A stretch of 15,172 nucleotides of DNA from RGIG5612 sp963589005 (GCA_963589005.1 CAVAJR010000038.1:1-15172); one strand, 5' to 3'. Shown: positions 1-7,838, numbered from the stretch's first letter. The notes: generated by a model from the sequence alone, not told the origin. Program-made: numbers and translations.

Positions 1-460
1 ATGTATAGACCTTACCTTCCGTCCATCAGATAAGATTCGCTACATCGTTCTTAAAAATGAACGAAATTATGTCATTTTACCTAAGACGCATCCTCTTTCC
101 CAAGCAGATGAAATATCACTTGAGCAGCTGAAAAATGAAAACTTTATAACTATTTCTGCTGCCAATGATTTCGATATCACTGACCTATATACGCGTTGTT
201 CAAAATATAATTTTGAACCTCATGTCACATTCGGAGTAAGTTCCTTAAATACAGTCTGTTCCGAGGTCGCTGTAGGAAATGGCATAGCTGTATTAATGGG
301 CATCATGGTGCCAAAAATTTTCGAAAATGACCTTGTCAAGGTAAAATGCATTGACCTTCCGGCTAACAATTTTATCATTGCCTGGAACAGCCGCGTTGAA
401 TCAGAGGCACTTAAAAAAGTTATTAATTCTATGCAGAATTACAAATGGTTTGATGATTGA
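1..460 (+). CDS. LysR-family transcriptional regulator, C-terminal part only (5' end off window)
   Basis: The open frame runs from the window edge (first whole codon at base 2) to TGA at 458-460, giving 152 residues. They match the distal part of a LysR substrate-binding domain. A segment with YVILPKTHPLS fits the strand where these regulators carry a V-x-P-x-x-HPL motif. It is followed by an ISLEQLKNENFI segment and then a VAVGNGIAVLMG segment, the usual 'V-x-x-G-x-G-I-x-x-LP' ligand-domain signature. The N-terminal DNA-binding helix-turn-helix lies outside the window, so neither its target nor its start can be judged. The gene converges on the ABC operon and is separated from it by a hairpin at 476-510. 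It is not the same gene as the complete LysR regulator at 7884-8828, and the two C-terminal halves look only distantly alike. The family call is secure. The ligand and regulon are unknown. Confidence 0.85.
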   Translation, partial: CIDLTFRPSDKIRYIVLKNERNYVILPKTHPLSQADEISLEQLKNENFITISAANDFDITDLYTRCSKYNFEPHVTFGVSSLNTVCSEVAVGNGIAVLMGIMVPKIFENDLVKVKCIDLPANNFIIAWNSRVESEALKKVINSMQNYKWFDD

Positions 461-475
461 TATTCCCGCTTATAT

Positions 476-510
476 GCAAAACCAGCTGCGTTTAATACAG
501 CTGGTTTTGC
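476..510. terminator. Perfect 13-bp inverted repeat, probable bidirectional terminator
   Basis: GCAAAACCAGCTG (476-488) and CAGCTGGTTTTGC (498-510) are exact reverse complements around a 9-base loop. The A-run on one side and T-run on the other lie inside the stem base, so the hairpin could end transcription from either strand. It stands 15 bases after the LysR stop codon and about 87 bases beyond the last gene of the minus-strand operon. There is no long U-tract outside the stem, so efficiency is uncertain. The remaining bases 511-597 hold no gene that I can support. Confidence 0.7.
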
Positions 511-597
511 GGAGATCTTTGAAGAGAATTTTAGCTCATCTACAATCATAGGGGGAACTATTTATAGAGATATAATTATCCTTCAATCATATATAAA

Positions 598-1788
598 TTA
601 TTTGCAATTAATGATTTCCTGAGGAAAATGATGCATTTTTACTGCACCATTTTCTGTTATCCTAAAATTATCTGCGCAAGTGCACATTGCATATCTGTTA
701 ACAGCTGCCGGATGCAGCACTATGAACATATCCTTTTCAAGCTTCATTGTTTCGCCTGGCATAAATCCGGGGCGTTCTATCAGATCATATCCCTGCCCAT
801 GCGCAAACAATCTCTCCTCGGAAGCATATCCGTCACTCTCAAGAAATTTATTCAGTGCATTGAAAATTGCTGTTGGTTCATTGCCAGGACGCAGCATATC
901 CTGGCACATTTTCTGTGCGTCCACTGCCTTTTTCCATGCCGCTTTCAATTCATCGCTTGCTTCTCCCAGCGTGAAGGTTCTCTGAAGTTCCGCAAAAAAG
1001 CCTCCCGGACCAGATGATTCTATAAGCACTGAAATATTATCGCCATCCTCAATTGTCCTTCCTTCATATAACAAAGGAAGCTGCCCACATACTGTATTCA
1101 TCGGGCTTGAAGAAACTGTAAGGAAAAATTGTCCCTCTGCACCCTTTCTAAGGCACAAGTCATGAATGGCATTTCTGATTTCATATTCTTTTTTCCCAGG
1201 TTTAATAAGCCCTGCAACCTGCTCCATTACTTCATCTTCCAGATCGCATACTGCCTGAGCGATTTCAAATTCTTCCTGAGACTTGACAGCCTTGATAAAA
1301 TCTATTTCATCTGTTACATCGACGAAATTACAGTCACTGAGTTCCTGCATAACTTTATTATACAAACATGCATGTACTCTTCCCAAATTGATCCAGCCTA
1401 TGTTTTTCTTGCCAGTTTTACGTATTTCCTCTGCTATTATCGCTCCGTCCACCTCATTTGTGGGTGCAATAGTTCTGAAATATGCCCTTCCTATGGCTGT
1501 TTTTATTCCTCGTCTCATAAATTCCGGCGGCAATGGCCTGCTGAATCCGCTGGAATTTATCATGATCATACCGTCATCCTTCTGAAAAATGATGGATTCC
1601 GGATATCCCGCCTGCACATCACTGAACCATCTTACATATCCGCCCAGATCCTGACCTTCATTCATCATGATCAGCAGATCCAAACCTTTTCTGCTCATCA
1701 TCTCTCTTACAAGCGTCCATCGTCTCTCCAGTTCTTTATCGGATACCGGATAAAGAAATCTTTCGCCTAAGGGTGTTCTGTCTAACAT
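598..1788 (-). CDS. M24-family (creatinase/aminopeptidase P fold) enzyme with non-canonical metal site, 'M24-A'
   Basis: This 396-residue protein has the two-domain layout of creatinases, prolidases and Xaa-Pro aminopeptidases: a creatinase-type N domain (about 10-150) and a C-terminal pita-bread domain (about 170-390). No signal peptide is visible, so it should be cytoplasmic. Canonical M24 peptidases hold two metals with Asp-Asp-His-Glu-Glu. Aligning by eye, the first two positions are Glu257 and Glu267 (LIESSG and AELQRTF). The His is kept (His330, AHGQGYD). The fourth ligand is His359 before Pro, where Glu-Pro is usual. The fifth is Ala372, next to a conserved Asp373. It is therefore probably not an ordinary Xaa-Pro peptidase. 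The family also includes metal-independent creatinase, ectoine hydrolase and the DMSP lyase DddP, so a C-N or C-S cleaving role is possible. It is the last gene of the ABC operon, 24 bases after the permease, with a GAGGA ribosome site. It is collinear with M24-C (12932-14128). Confidence 0.85.
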   Translation of the reverse strand: MLDRTPLGERFLYPVSDKELERRWTLVREMMSRKGLDLLIMMNEGQDLGGYVRWFSDVQAGYPESIIFQKDDGMIMINSSGFSRPLPPEFMRRGIKTAIGRAYFRTIAPTNEVDGAIIAEEIRKTGKKNIGWINLGRVHACLYNKVMQELSDCNFVDVTDEIDFIKAVKSQEEFEIAQAVCDLEDEVMEQVAGLIKPGKKEYEIRNAIHDLCLRKGAEGQFFLTVSSSPMNTVCGQLPLLYEGRTIEDGDNISVLIESSGPGGFFAELQRTFTLGEASDELKAAWKKAVDAQKMCQDMLRPGNEPTAIFNALNKFLESDGYASEERLFAHGQGYDLIERPGFMPGETMKLEKDMFIVLHPAAVNRYAMCTCADNFRITENGAVKMHHFPQEIINCK

Positions 1789-1812
1789 ATTATTTCCTCA
1801 TCTTTCTGGTTG

Positions 1813-2826
1813 TCACATACTGGCTGACATACCACTAATCTGTTTTTTGCTTTTCTTTGTAATAAAATATTGACGAATGCGCTCTTGATTTGATGAATAT
1901 GCAATAATGATAAATAAGAAAATTCCGTTAGCAACTGTCTGCAGTGTCGAGGTAATGCCAATTGACATCAGCCCCGCCGCCAACATTTTAACCGTGAGCG
2001 AACCAATATATATACCGATTGTAATATTTGAATATCTGGCTATGAACATACCAATAAATACAGGCAGCATTGCTTCAAATACAGTATTTGCCGTTCCCAT
2101 ATCTACACTTACTTCCACAGCACCCCTGAATGACGTATATACTACTGCTGCAACACCTGCAAAAATTCCGCACATTAAATAGCTGAACATAATGTCCTTG
2201 TTTTCACTTATGCCAAGGCTTTTGGCTACAGGTGTATTGTTGGCCATCGACCTGTTGTTATAACCAAATCTTGTAAATGTATAAATGATAAAATGTATTG
2301 CAGCAAATACAATTGCGATAATGAAGATCCATGGTGACTGTCCGAGCATGGTCATGTTTGATCCAACCTTGATATGAGCTCCATGTCCGCCCCATACTAT
2401 GGTTTCGGCTGTTTCATATACCATCAGCAGACCAAAACTTGTTACCAATGTCGGTGCACCGATTCCGATCTGAATTACGCCATTGAATAATCCGAACAGA
2501 ATTCCGAAAATCAGACAGAACAGGAGCATTCCCCATGGTCCCCATCCGATATCCTGTGAAATATTAGCGCCTATAATGCCGCCTAGTATTACCATTGAAC
2601 CAACAGAGAAATCCCATCTCTTATTAAGCATATTAAACGACATAGCCCAACCTACTAAAGCGTTTAAGACTGACTGCTGTAATATAATATTCATACTTCC
2701 CCATGTACCAAAAGCACTTCCTGTTGTTACTTTTGCCAATAAGAAAAATATAATATAGACTATCGCCGGTATTGCTATGGTTTTTAATATATTTAATAAA
2801 ATGCCTGTTATTCCTTTGGATTTCAT
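1813..2826 (-). CDS. Sugar-type ABC transporter permease (RbsC/BPD_transp_2 family), divergent second permease
   Basis: The 337-residue protein is strongly hydrophobic, with roughly eight to ten membrane segments, and fits the RbsC-like permease family of simple-sugar and nucleoside importers. Recognisable parts are the N-terminal membrane segment, the FDFSVG-like 'RWDFSVGSMV' after the second helix, the cytoplasmic coupling stretch 'NNTPVAKSLGIS' (the usual 'G-x-N-x-x-AA-x-x-SGI' region), and the C-terminal helices. The late 'VLGG-x-x-x-x-GG' motif seen in most family members, including the other permease here, is replaced by 'VFIGMFIARYSN'. It is therefore the more diverged partner of a likely heterodimer. 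The ribosome site AAAGGA precedes its ATG, and a strong hairpin (2845-2878) lies between it and the binding-protein gene. Family assignment is firm. The substrate is not known. Confidence 0.88.
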   Translation of the reverse strand: MKSKGITGILLNILKTIAIPAIVYIIFFLLAKVTTGSAFGTWGSMNIILQQSVLNALVGWAMSFNMLNKRWDFSVGSMVILGGIIGANISQDIGWGPWGMLLFCLIFGILFGLFNGVIQIGIGAPTLVTSFGLLMVYETAETIVWGGHGAHIKVGSNMTMLGQSPWIFIIAIVFAAIHFIIYTFTRFGYNNRSMANNTPVAKSLGISENKDIMFSYLMCGIFAGVAAVVYTSFRGAVEVSVDMGTANTVFEAMLPVFIGMFIARYSNITIGIYIGSLTVKMLAAGLMSIGITSTLQTVANGIFLFIIIAYSSNQERIRQYFITKKSKKQISGMSASM

Positions 2827-2844
2827 AAGAATTTCCTTTCATCC

Positions 2845-2878
2845 GTATTCTCACCAGACAAAAGTCCGGTGAGAATAC
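2845..2878 (-). other. Intercistronic hairpin after the ABC binding-protein gene
   Basis: GTATTCTCACC (2845-2855) pairs exactly with GGTGAGAATAC (2868-2878). Inside it, GAC and GTC add three pairs after one A-C mismatch and close on an AAAA loop. The hairpin begins 9 bases past the binding-protein stop codon and ends 18 bases before the next start. No U-tract follows it on the coding strand. That fits a 3'-end stabiliser or partial terminator keeping binding-protein mRNA more abundant than downstream permease mRNA, rather than a full stop. Confidence 0.65.
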
Positions 2879-2887
2879 AATATAAGA

Positions 2888-3964
2888 TTATTTCTGTGCC
2901 AGATATTCGAGTGTATATCCATCCATGAATTCTACAAAGCTGTCATAAGTAGCATCTGGATTGAAAGCTGCCAGATTTTCCTTAATCTGGTCAATAGTAT
3001 AAGGATTTTCCTCCATTGCACCTGCAACGTATGTCAGATAATCTTCTGCATTGGATACATAGATCGTCTCAAGTGAGTAATTACATTTGCCTTCTTCCAT
3101 CATCTGATGGCCTGTCATTGCATTATACAGATTAATAAATGCGAATATTGCATTTACAGGTGTGCCTACACCAAGAACTGCCAGAGCACCCGTTTCAAAT
3201 AAATCTTCTGCACCTGCTTCTTCACGGAATCCTGCGAATTTCATAGTATCTTGCTTGCCGGCTGAAATAATAGGCTGCATGCACTCTTCGATACCGCCTG
3301 CCAGAGCAATGATTGCATCAAGATCCGGATACTGAGCAACAATATTCTGTGCTGATTCTGTTAAGTTGTAGGCAAGTCCTTCTACCACAAGTTCAATGCC
3401 AGTCTCCTCAACGCCTTCCTTAACGCCTTCATAACGTCCGTCGTGCATATCTGATGTTCCCATCGGCAGAGAAATTAAGCCCAGCCTCTGTACTCCATAC
3501 TGTTCAGCAAGTACATGAACCATTCCTCGTGTTGATGCTGCATCATCATTTCCTACTGCGCCTGCATAATATGGAGAATCCTTAACCTGTTCATAAACAT
3601 CTTCCTTAAGGACAGATCCACATATTGAATAATAAATCTCATGCTGTTCACAGAATTCTACTTCATTAACGGTATTGAATGTCGGCATAGAAATAATGCC
3701 CTTCACCCCTGCTGCCGCAAAATTCTCCATGGCCTCATTCATTTCTTCAGTTTCCTGAGCAGCTGCATAGTTAAATTCTATATTTAACTCTTCTCCGATT
3801 GCATCAAGATACTGCTTAACAGTCAATCCATAACCATTCTCTGTAAAAGTCAGAACAACGCCTACTTTCATCGGCTCCTGTGCCTCTCCTGCGAATACTG
3901 TCATTGAGCCTAATAGCATAATTACTGACATTACAATCGCAAACATTCTTGAAATCTTTCTCAT
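2888..3964 (-). CDS. ABC transporter substrate-binding protein (Peripla_BP_4-like)
   Basis: The 358-residue exported protein starts with a Sec signal peptide: basic MRKISR, a hydrophobic core, then VFA|GEA with likely cleavage after Ala25. No lipobox cysteine is present near the cleavage site. The mature part opens with MKVGVVLTFTENGYG, typical of the first strand of sugar-type periplasmic-binding folds. Later stretches with 'GIISMPTFNTVNEV', 'DLDAIIALAGG' and 'FAGFREEAG' fit the alternating two-lobe fold. It is flanked by two RbsC-type permeases, with the ATPase upstream, so it should deliver ligand to this ABC importer. A GAAAGGAAAGG ribosome site precedes the ATG by 5 bases. Relatives bind monosaccharides, AI-2, nucleosides or polyols. 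Here the M24 neighbours and the lack of sugar-catabolic genes argue for another small organic ligand, which is inference only. Confidence 0.88.
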   Translation of the reverse strand: MRKISRMFAIVMSVIMLLGSMTVFAGEAQEPMKVGVVLTFTENGYGLTVKQYLDAIGEELNIEFNYAAAQETEEMNEAMENFAAAGVKGIISMPTFNTVNEVEFCEQHEIYYSICGSVLKEDVYEQVKDSPYYAGAVGNDDAASTRGMVHVLAEQYGVQRLGLISLPMGTSDMHDGRYEGVKEGVEETGIELVVEGLAYNLTESAQNIVAQYPDLDAIIALAGGIEECMQPIISAGKQDTMKFAGFREEAGAEDLFETGALAVLGVGTPVNAIFAFINLYNAMTGHQMMEEGKCNYSLETIYVSNAEDYLTYVAGAMEENPYTIDQIKENLAAFNPDATYDSFVEFMDGYTLEYLAQK

Positions 3965-4001
3965 AAATACCTTTCCTTTCTACTGATCATTTTGTTGTTA
4001 T

Positions 4002-4996
4002 CTAAACAGCAGACCGATTCCTGCTGCCTAAACCTATTTTCTTGACAAGCCCTGCAAATGATTCTGAACTGCCTCTATAATTAACAAATACTACTATAAG
4101 GAATACTATTCCCTTGATGCCCTCAGTCATAAGATCATCCATTCCCAGGATTACCAGTCCATTTCCTATAATAGTAAGTATGAGCGGACCGCATATTGCA
4201 CTTACTATATTGCTTCTATATCCACCCTTTGGTGGAAGTCCGCCCAGCATCAGAGCTACGATAACCTCCAGCTGCAGACCATTTGCAAATCCTGTTGACA
4301 TACGTCCCGTTCTGCACAATAAGAAAAATGCAGCTATTCCTACGCATATACCACNNNNNNNNNNCCACTTATCATATAAGCAAGAATTCTATATTTTTTT
4401 ACGTTTATGCCGGACTGCTCAGCAGCGATTGAATTCTCACCTATAGCCTTATTGTATCTTCCGATTAACGATTTACTGAGCAGCAATGCTGTAATTATCA
4501 ATACCACTATAAGAACGATTATTTTTACCGGCCAAGATTTGAATGCACTCACATCAGCCGAAAGCGTAACCGCATTGGTTGCAATTACAGCCATAACAAT
4601 GCCCCTGCAGACATTCATCATGCATATAGAAGAAATAAATGCCGGTACTCCAAATACTACCGTAAGTGTTCCTGTTATCATGGAACAAAGCATACCTACC
4701 AATACGCAGACTATTCCGCATAAGATCACCGGAAGTCCTGCCTGCATAAGAAGCCCTGCAATTAAGCCGGCAAATGCCATTACTGAGGCGCAGGAAAAAT
4801 CTATTCCGCCATGAGCAAAGACAAATACAAGTCCCATTGCCAGCAATGCCAATGAATATGATTGATTCAGCAGCGTCTGCATATTATTAGCAGTGTAAAT
4901 TTTTCCACCGGTAACTATTCCAAAAACAACAACTACAAGGATCAGACCTATAATAGGAGTTACTATATTTCTGTTTTTCTTAATAATTTCTTTCAT
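4002..4996 (-). CDS. Sugar-type ABC transporter permease (RbsC/BPD_transp_2 family), interrupted by an assembly gap
   Basis: The N-terminal 210 residues (4996 down to 4367) and the C-terminal 116 residues (4352 down to 4002) belong to one permease but lie in different frames because 10 N sit between them. The N part has the family 'AIGENSIAAEQSGI' coupling region and ends ...YMISG. The C part begins GICVGIAAFFLL and holds 'ALMLGGLPPKGG', the expected next motif. Both contig ends carry CCAC (4351-4354 and 4365-4368). Overlapping these four bases gives ...AGT GGT ATA TGC... with the frame restored, yielding a 326-residue protein of normal family length. So no real break or frameshift is indicated. 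The start ATG has a GGAG site 7 bases upstream and lies 13 bases after the ATPase stop. It is the more canonical of the two permeases. Confidence 0.88.
4355..4364. other. Assembly gap (10 N) within permease gene
   Basis: Ten N joined by identical CCAC ends on both sides. The encoded protein continues without loss if the ends are overlapped, so the gap is probably a scaffolding artefact of negative length, not missing sequence. Confidence 0.95.
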
Positions 4997-5009
4997 CTGT
5001 CTGCTCCTG

Positions 5010-6524
5010 TTAAATCATATATTGGATTATATCCTGTTCTGTGATGTTGCCATTTCTTTCGAATTCTTTTGTAATGCGTCCGTCCTTCATTACCAACAGT
5101 CTGTCACTCATTCCAATCAATTCTGCCATTTCTTCTGATATCATTATGATCGACTTACCTTGATTTTTCAGTTCTTCAATCAGACTGTACATTGCACTCT
5201 TTACACCAATATCAACGCCTCTTGTAGGGCAGTCAAGAATTAATACATCTGCTCCGGTTGCAAGCCATTTTCCAAATACAACCTTCTGTTTATTTCCTCC
5301 TGACAGACTGTTTACATTTGCATTCATGCTGCTGCATTTTATACTGAGTCGTTTTATCTCTTCCTCAACCATAGGATTCTCCTTCCTTGAGGAGACAAAT
5401 CCTCCCTTGCTGATTTTCTTAAGAGATGCCAGCGTTATGTTATTCTTTATCGTTGTTGTCAGAAGAAGTGCTTCTACGTCCCTGTTTTTGGATACATATC
5501 CTATTCCGTGCTTTACTGAGCCCCATGGATTTTCTATTATGTAATCGCCTACCCCTTCCTTAAGCTTAACACTGCCTTTTATAGGTTTATCTATTCCGTA
5601 CAGAATTCTGCCCAATTCATGCATTCCGCTCTCGGTCAAACCTCCTATTCCCAGTATCTCCCCTTTATGAAGCTTAAGGCTTATGCCATTAAGGACTTTT
5701 TCTGTCATAATATCTGACACTTCCATAACAACAGTGTCACTTACCGTGCCATTAATATCTTCTCTGTAATAACTTCCTGACATATCTCGTCCAACCATCA
5801 TATTCTTGATTGCTATGCCAGTCATTTCTTCTTTCTCTAATCTGCCTATTTTAATGCCGTCCCTGAGAACAACCACGCTGTCACAATGCGCCAGTATTTC
5901 ATCTATATCGTGAGATATAATTATTACAGCCTTGCCCTCGTCACGCATTTTATGCATATTTGAATAAATTATGTCTCGTCCATACGCAGACAGCGCCGTT
6001 GTAGTTTCATCAACGATCATCAGATCCGGATCATCATCCAATGCCCTTGCTATTTCGACAATCTTCTTGTCCTCCTGGTTCAAAACATTTATCGAATCAC
6101 TGGCATTCATGTTGCTAATGCCTACTTTTCTGAGAGCATTCTGAGCCGACTCATTCATCGCCTTTCTATTAACAAACGGCCCTTTCATGAAGAATTTTTC
6201 TTTGCCTGCATAAATATTGTCTGTAATCGAAATATTAGGTATGGTTCCGGCTTCCTGCACGATCATGGCCACGCCCTTTTTCTGACCATCTATCGGGTTT
6301 TCCGGCTGATACAGCTGACTTTTTTTATACATTGCACCACTGGTTGGAGGCTGAATTCCTGCAATAATAGAACTCAGTGTCGACTTGCCCGATCCATTTT
6401 CACCTATCAAGCCGCATATTTCTCCACCGTAAAACTCTATTGATACATCTGTCAGCGCCTTAGTTGGTCCAAATTCCTTGCATATATTTTCGACCTTTAG
6501 AATAACTTCCTTCATAATCGGCAC
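5010..6524 (-). CDS. Two-domain ABC transporter ATP-binding protein (RbsA/MglA-like)
   Basis: This 504-residue protein has two nucleotide-binding domains, the form used by simple-sugar-type ABC importers. Domain 1 has Walker A GENGSGKST (41-49), Q-loop Gln90, Walker B LMIVDE (168-173) and H-loop His205. Its signature is degenerate: LNQEDKK (148-154) instead of an LSxxQ form. Domain 2 has no P-loop (GGLTESGM near 294-301), which is usual for the family, but keeps a clean LSGGNKQ signature (407-413). Its Walker B reads LILDCP, so the usual catalytic Glu is Cys432. Only one of the two composite ATP sites therefore looks competent. GTG at 6524 is chosen as start because AGAAAGG lies 6 bases before it. 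The ATG nine bases downstream would be about 15 bases from that site. It follows M24-B by 3 bases, so the two are translationally close. Confidence 0.93.
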   Translation of the reverse strand: MPIMKEVILKVENICKEFGPTKALTDVSIEFYGGEICGLIGENGSGKSTLSSIIAGIQPPTSGAMYKKSQLYQPENPIDGQKKGVAMIVQEAGTIPNISITDNIYAGKEKFFMKGPFVNRKAMNESAQNALRKVGISNMNASDSINVLNQEDKKIVEIARALDDDPDLMIVDETTTALSAYGRDIIYSNMHKMRDEGKAVIIISHDIDEILAHCDSVVVLRDGIKIGRLEKEEMTGIAIKNMMVGRDMSGSYYREDINGTVSDTVVMEVSDIMTEKVLNGISLKLHKGEILGIGGLTESGMHELGRILYGIDKPIKGSVKLKEGVGDYIIENPWGSVKHGIGYVSKNRDVEALLLTTTIKNNITLASLKKISKGGFVSSRKENPMVEEEIKRLSIKCSSMNANVNSLSGGNKQKVVFGKWLATGADVLILDCPTRGVDIGVKSAMYSLIEELKNQGKSIIMISEEMAELIGMSDRLLVMKDGRITKEFERNGNITEQDIIQYMI

Positions 6525-6527
6525 TTT

Positions 6528-7688
6528 TTACCTTTCTACTATATAGATTTCATTGCTTGTCTTATTAAGGCTTACAACTCCATCTTTCTTCACCAGAAAC
6601 ATTGTTCCTGGTCCAAATATTCCCGGTTTTCCTTCTGTCCATCCCGGCATTGCTGCTCCAGGATGAAGTACGAACAGCATTCCCTCCTGCAGGATAAAAT
6701 CTCTGTTGTATGAGAAGGTAGCTTCATCCATCTCATAACCGCTTAAATGTCCGCACGGTCCCGTAATAAAGTCCTTTCTTCCTGACAAAAATCCCTTCTG
6801 TTCGATATAATCATCAATCGAATTAACTAAATCCTTGGCATTTGTACCTGGCTTAACCATTTGAACAGAGGTTAGGATTGCCTCATTAACCGCATTAAAC
6901 ATATCCTTATATTCCTGTTCCGGTTCTCCGAATGAATATATTGCTATCTTCTGAAGCCAGCAGCCTCTGAAGCATACGGTTATTTCCACTACCATCTTAT
7001 CGCCCTTTTTAATAGGCTTAGGCAAATGGTCTGACGGTATCGCCGGTGCGCTGATATCTGTCTTGTCAGCATTCAGCAATATAAGCGAATCCTCTGCACC
7101 TCTGCTTAACATCATGTTTTGCAAGATTGCCTTTACTTCCATCTCATACATACCCGTATGCAATAGTTTAGGAAGTTCTCTGACACATGTATCTACAATA
7201 TCGATAGCCTCTTCTATGATGTTTAGATATCCGCCGCTTTTTATACGCCTTTGCTGTCTGAACTTATCTGAAATATCAACTATCTCAACAAAGTCCAATG
7301 CCTTACTGAAAGCTTCATATAATCCGAATGGCAGAGCTTCGGTATTAAATCCAACTCTCTTTCCAGCCATTCCTTTCTCATTAAACGCCTTAATAACATT
7401 CGGTATTGTCATTAACGCATATTCTTTTATCCAATAATCATCAATATTCTTTTTTACAGGTGTCAGGATATATTCTCTTCCCTCATTGCCTTGAAAAAAT
7501 ATTGCAGTGCCATGTCGTGGGATCAATCCGAATACTCCCCACCCTACTGCAAACTCACCATTTACATATTTCATTGCAGCATCTCCGGATACAAACAGTC
7601 CCTCCAGCTGCTGCTCATCCATAAGAGCATAGAGCTTCTCGTAATTAGTTCTCTTATCCTGTTCCGTTAATAGTTTTTCCCTGATCAT
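6528..7688 (-). CDS. M24-family (creatinase/aminopeptidase P fold) enzyme with degenerate metal site, 'M24-B'
   Basis: Using the ATG at 7688 (with AGGGA about 7 bases upstream), the protein has 386 residues: an N domain (about 15-140) and a pita-bread domain (about 155-380), with no signal peptide. The canonical Asp-Asp-His-Glu-Glu ligands read Glu235, Gln246, His314, His342 and Gly361 by eye alignment (VVEITV, WLQKIAI, GPCGHLSGYE, FVLHPGA, IFGPGTMF). Two-metal peptidase chemistry therefore looks unlikely. The Arg-Thr after the second ligand is also lost. It differs from M24-A and M24-C in spacing and residues, so it is a separate subgroup. As first gene of the ABC operon it probably acts on the imported solute. 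Family relatives include creatinase, ectoine hydrolase and DddP lyase, but none can be assigned. An upstream in-frame ATG at 7769 has no ribosome site. Confidence 0.83.
   Translation of the reverse strand: MIREKLLTEQDKRTNYEKLYALMDEQQLEGLFVSGDAAMKYVNGEFAVGWGVFGLIPRHGTAIFFQGNEGREYILTPVKKNIDDYWIKEYALMTIPNVIKAFNEKGMAGKRVGFNTEALPFGLYEAFSKALDFVEIVDISDKFRQQRRIKSGGYLNIIEEAIDIVDTCVRELPKLLHTGMYEMEVKAILQNMMLSRGAEDSLILLNADKTDISAPAIPSDHLPKPIKKGDKMVVEITVCFRGCWLQKIAIYSFGEPEQEYKDMFNAVNEAILTSVQMVKPGTNAKDLVNSIDDYIEQKGFLSGRKDFITGPCGHLSGYEMDEATFSYNRDFILQEGMLFVLHPGAAMPGWTEGKPGIFGPGTMFLVKKDGVVSLNKTSNEIYIVER
6531..6537 (-). promoter_or_regulatory. Ribosome binding site deciding the GTG start of the ABC ATPase
   Basis: On the minus strand AGAAAGG overlaps the last codons of M24-B and stands 6 bases before GTG (6524). 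The nearby ATG (6515) would be about 15 bases away, too far for normal initiation. Confidence 0.6.
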
Positions 7689-7790
7689 CTCTGTTCCCTG
7701 CCTTCTGCAATTGTCGTGCGAATTAGTATCTCTTATGTACTGCATACATTCTTGCACAATTTTTTTCATGTGTACAATTCAAAAAAATAT

Positions 7791-7821
7791 TTAAGTATGA
7801 ATTTTTTCTATTCATGTTTAA
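7791..7821. promoter_or_regulatory. Candidate LysR-type operator (T-N11-A palindrome) in divergent intergenic region
   Basis: ATGAAT (7797-7802) and ATTCAT (7810-7815) form an exact dyad around 7 bases. TTAA on both flanks extends the arms to 12 bases with two mismatches. T7798 and A7810 give the T-N11-A spacing of LysR boxes. The centre lies about 39 bases before the inferred start of the LysR transcript, a position suited to autorepression, and about 115 bases before the M24-B start codon on the other strand, suited to activation of the ABC operon. Binding itself is inferred. Confidence 0.6.
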
Positions 7822-7829
7822 GGCTAATA

Positions 7830-7838
7830 TGCTATAAT
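7830..7838 (+). promoter_or_regulatory. Extended -10 promoter element for the LysR gene
   Basis: TGCTATAAT is a perfect extended -10 (TGnTATAAT) 45 bases before the LysR ATG. No good -35 hexamer is visible at 16-18 bases, which extended -10 promoters tolerate and which fits the operator lying there. No comparable consensus promoter is visible for the opposite-strand ABC operon, as expected if it needs the activator. Confidence 0.55.

Noticed and set aside
628..1770. Plus-strand open frames (628-1017, 680-985, 1129-1770, 1283-1585) opposite M24-A
   Set aside because: They lie wholly antisense to a well-supported M24 gene, lack family-like sequence and have no ribosome sites.
4002..4319. Separate 105-residue gene or a frameshifted permease pseudogene at the N gap
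   Set aside because: The TTG start is arbitrary. The frame continues upstream to the gap and joins the N-terminal fragment exactly if the duplicated CCAC is overlapped.
4114..4446. Plus-strand frame running across the N gap
   Set aside because: It is antisense to the permease, and its length depends on the arbitrary 10 N.
7689..7769. Longer N-terminus of M24-B from ATG at 7769
   Set aside because: There is no ribosome site upstream and the added 27 residues are not family-like. ATG at 7688 has AGGGA.
7752..7777. TTGCACA/TGTACAA near-dyad as a confirmed operator
   Set aside because: The arms have an internal mismatch and the T-N11-A fit is weaker than the 7791-7821 palindrome, so it is kept only as a possible secondary site.
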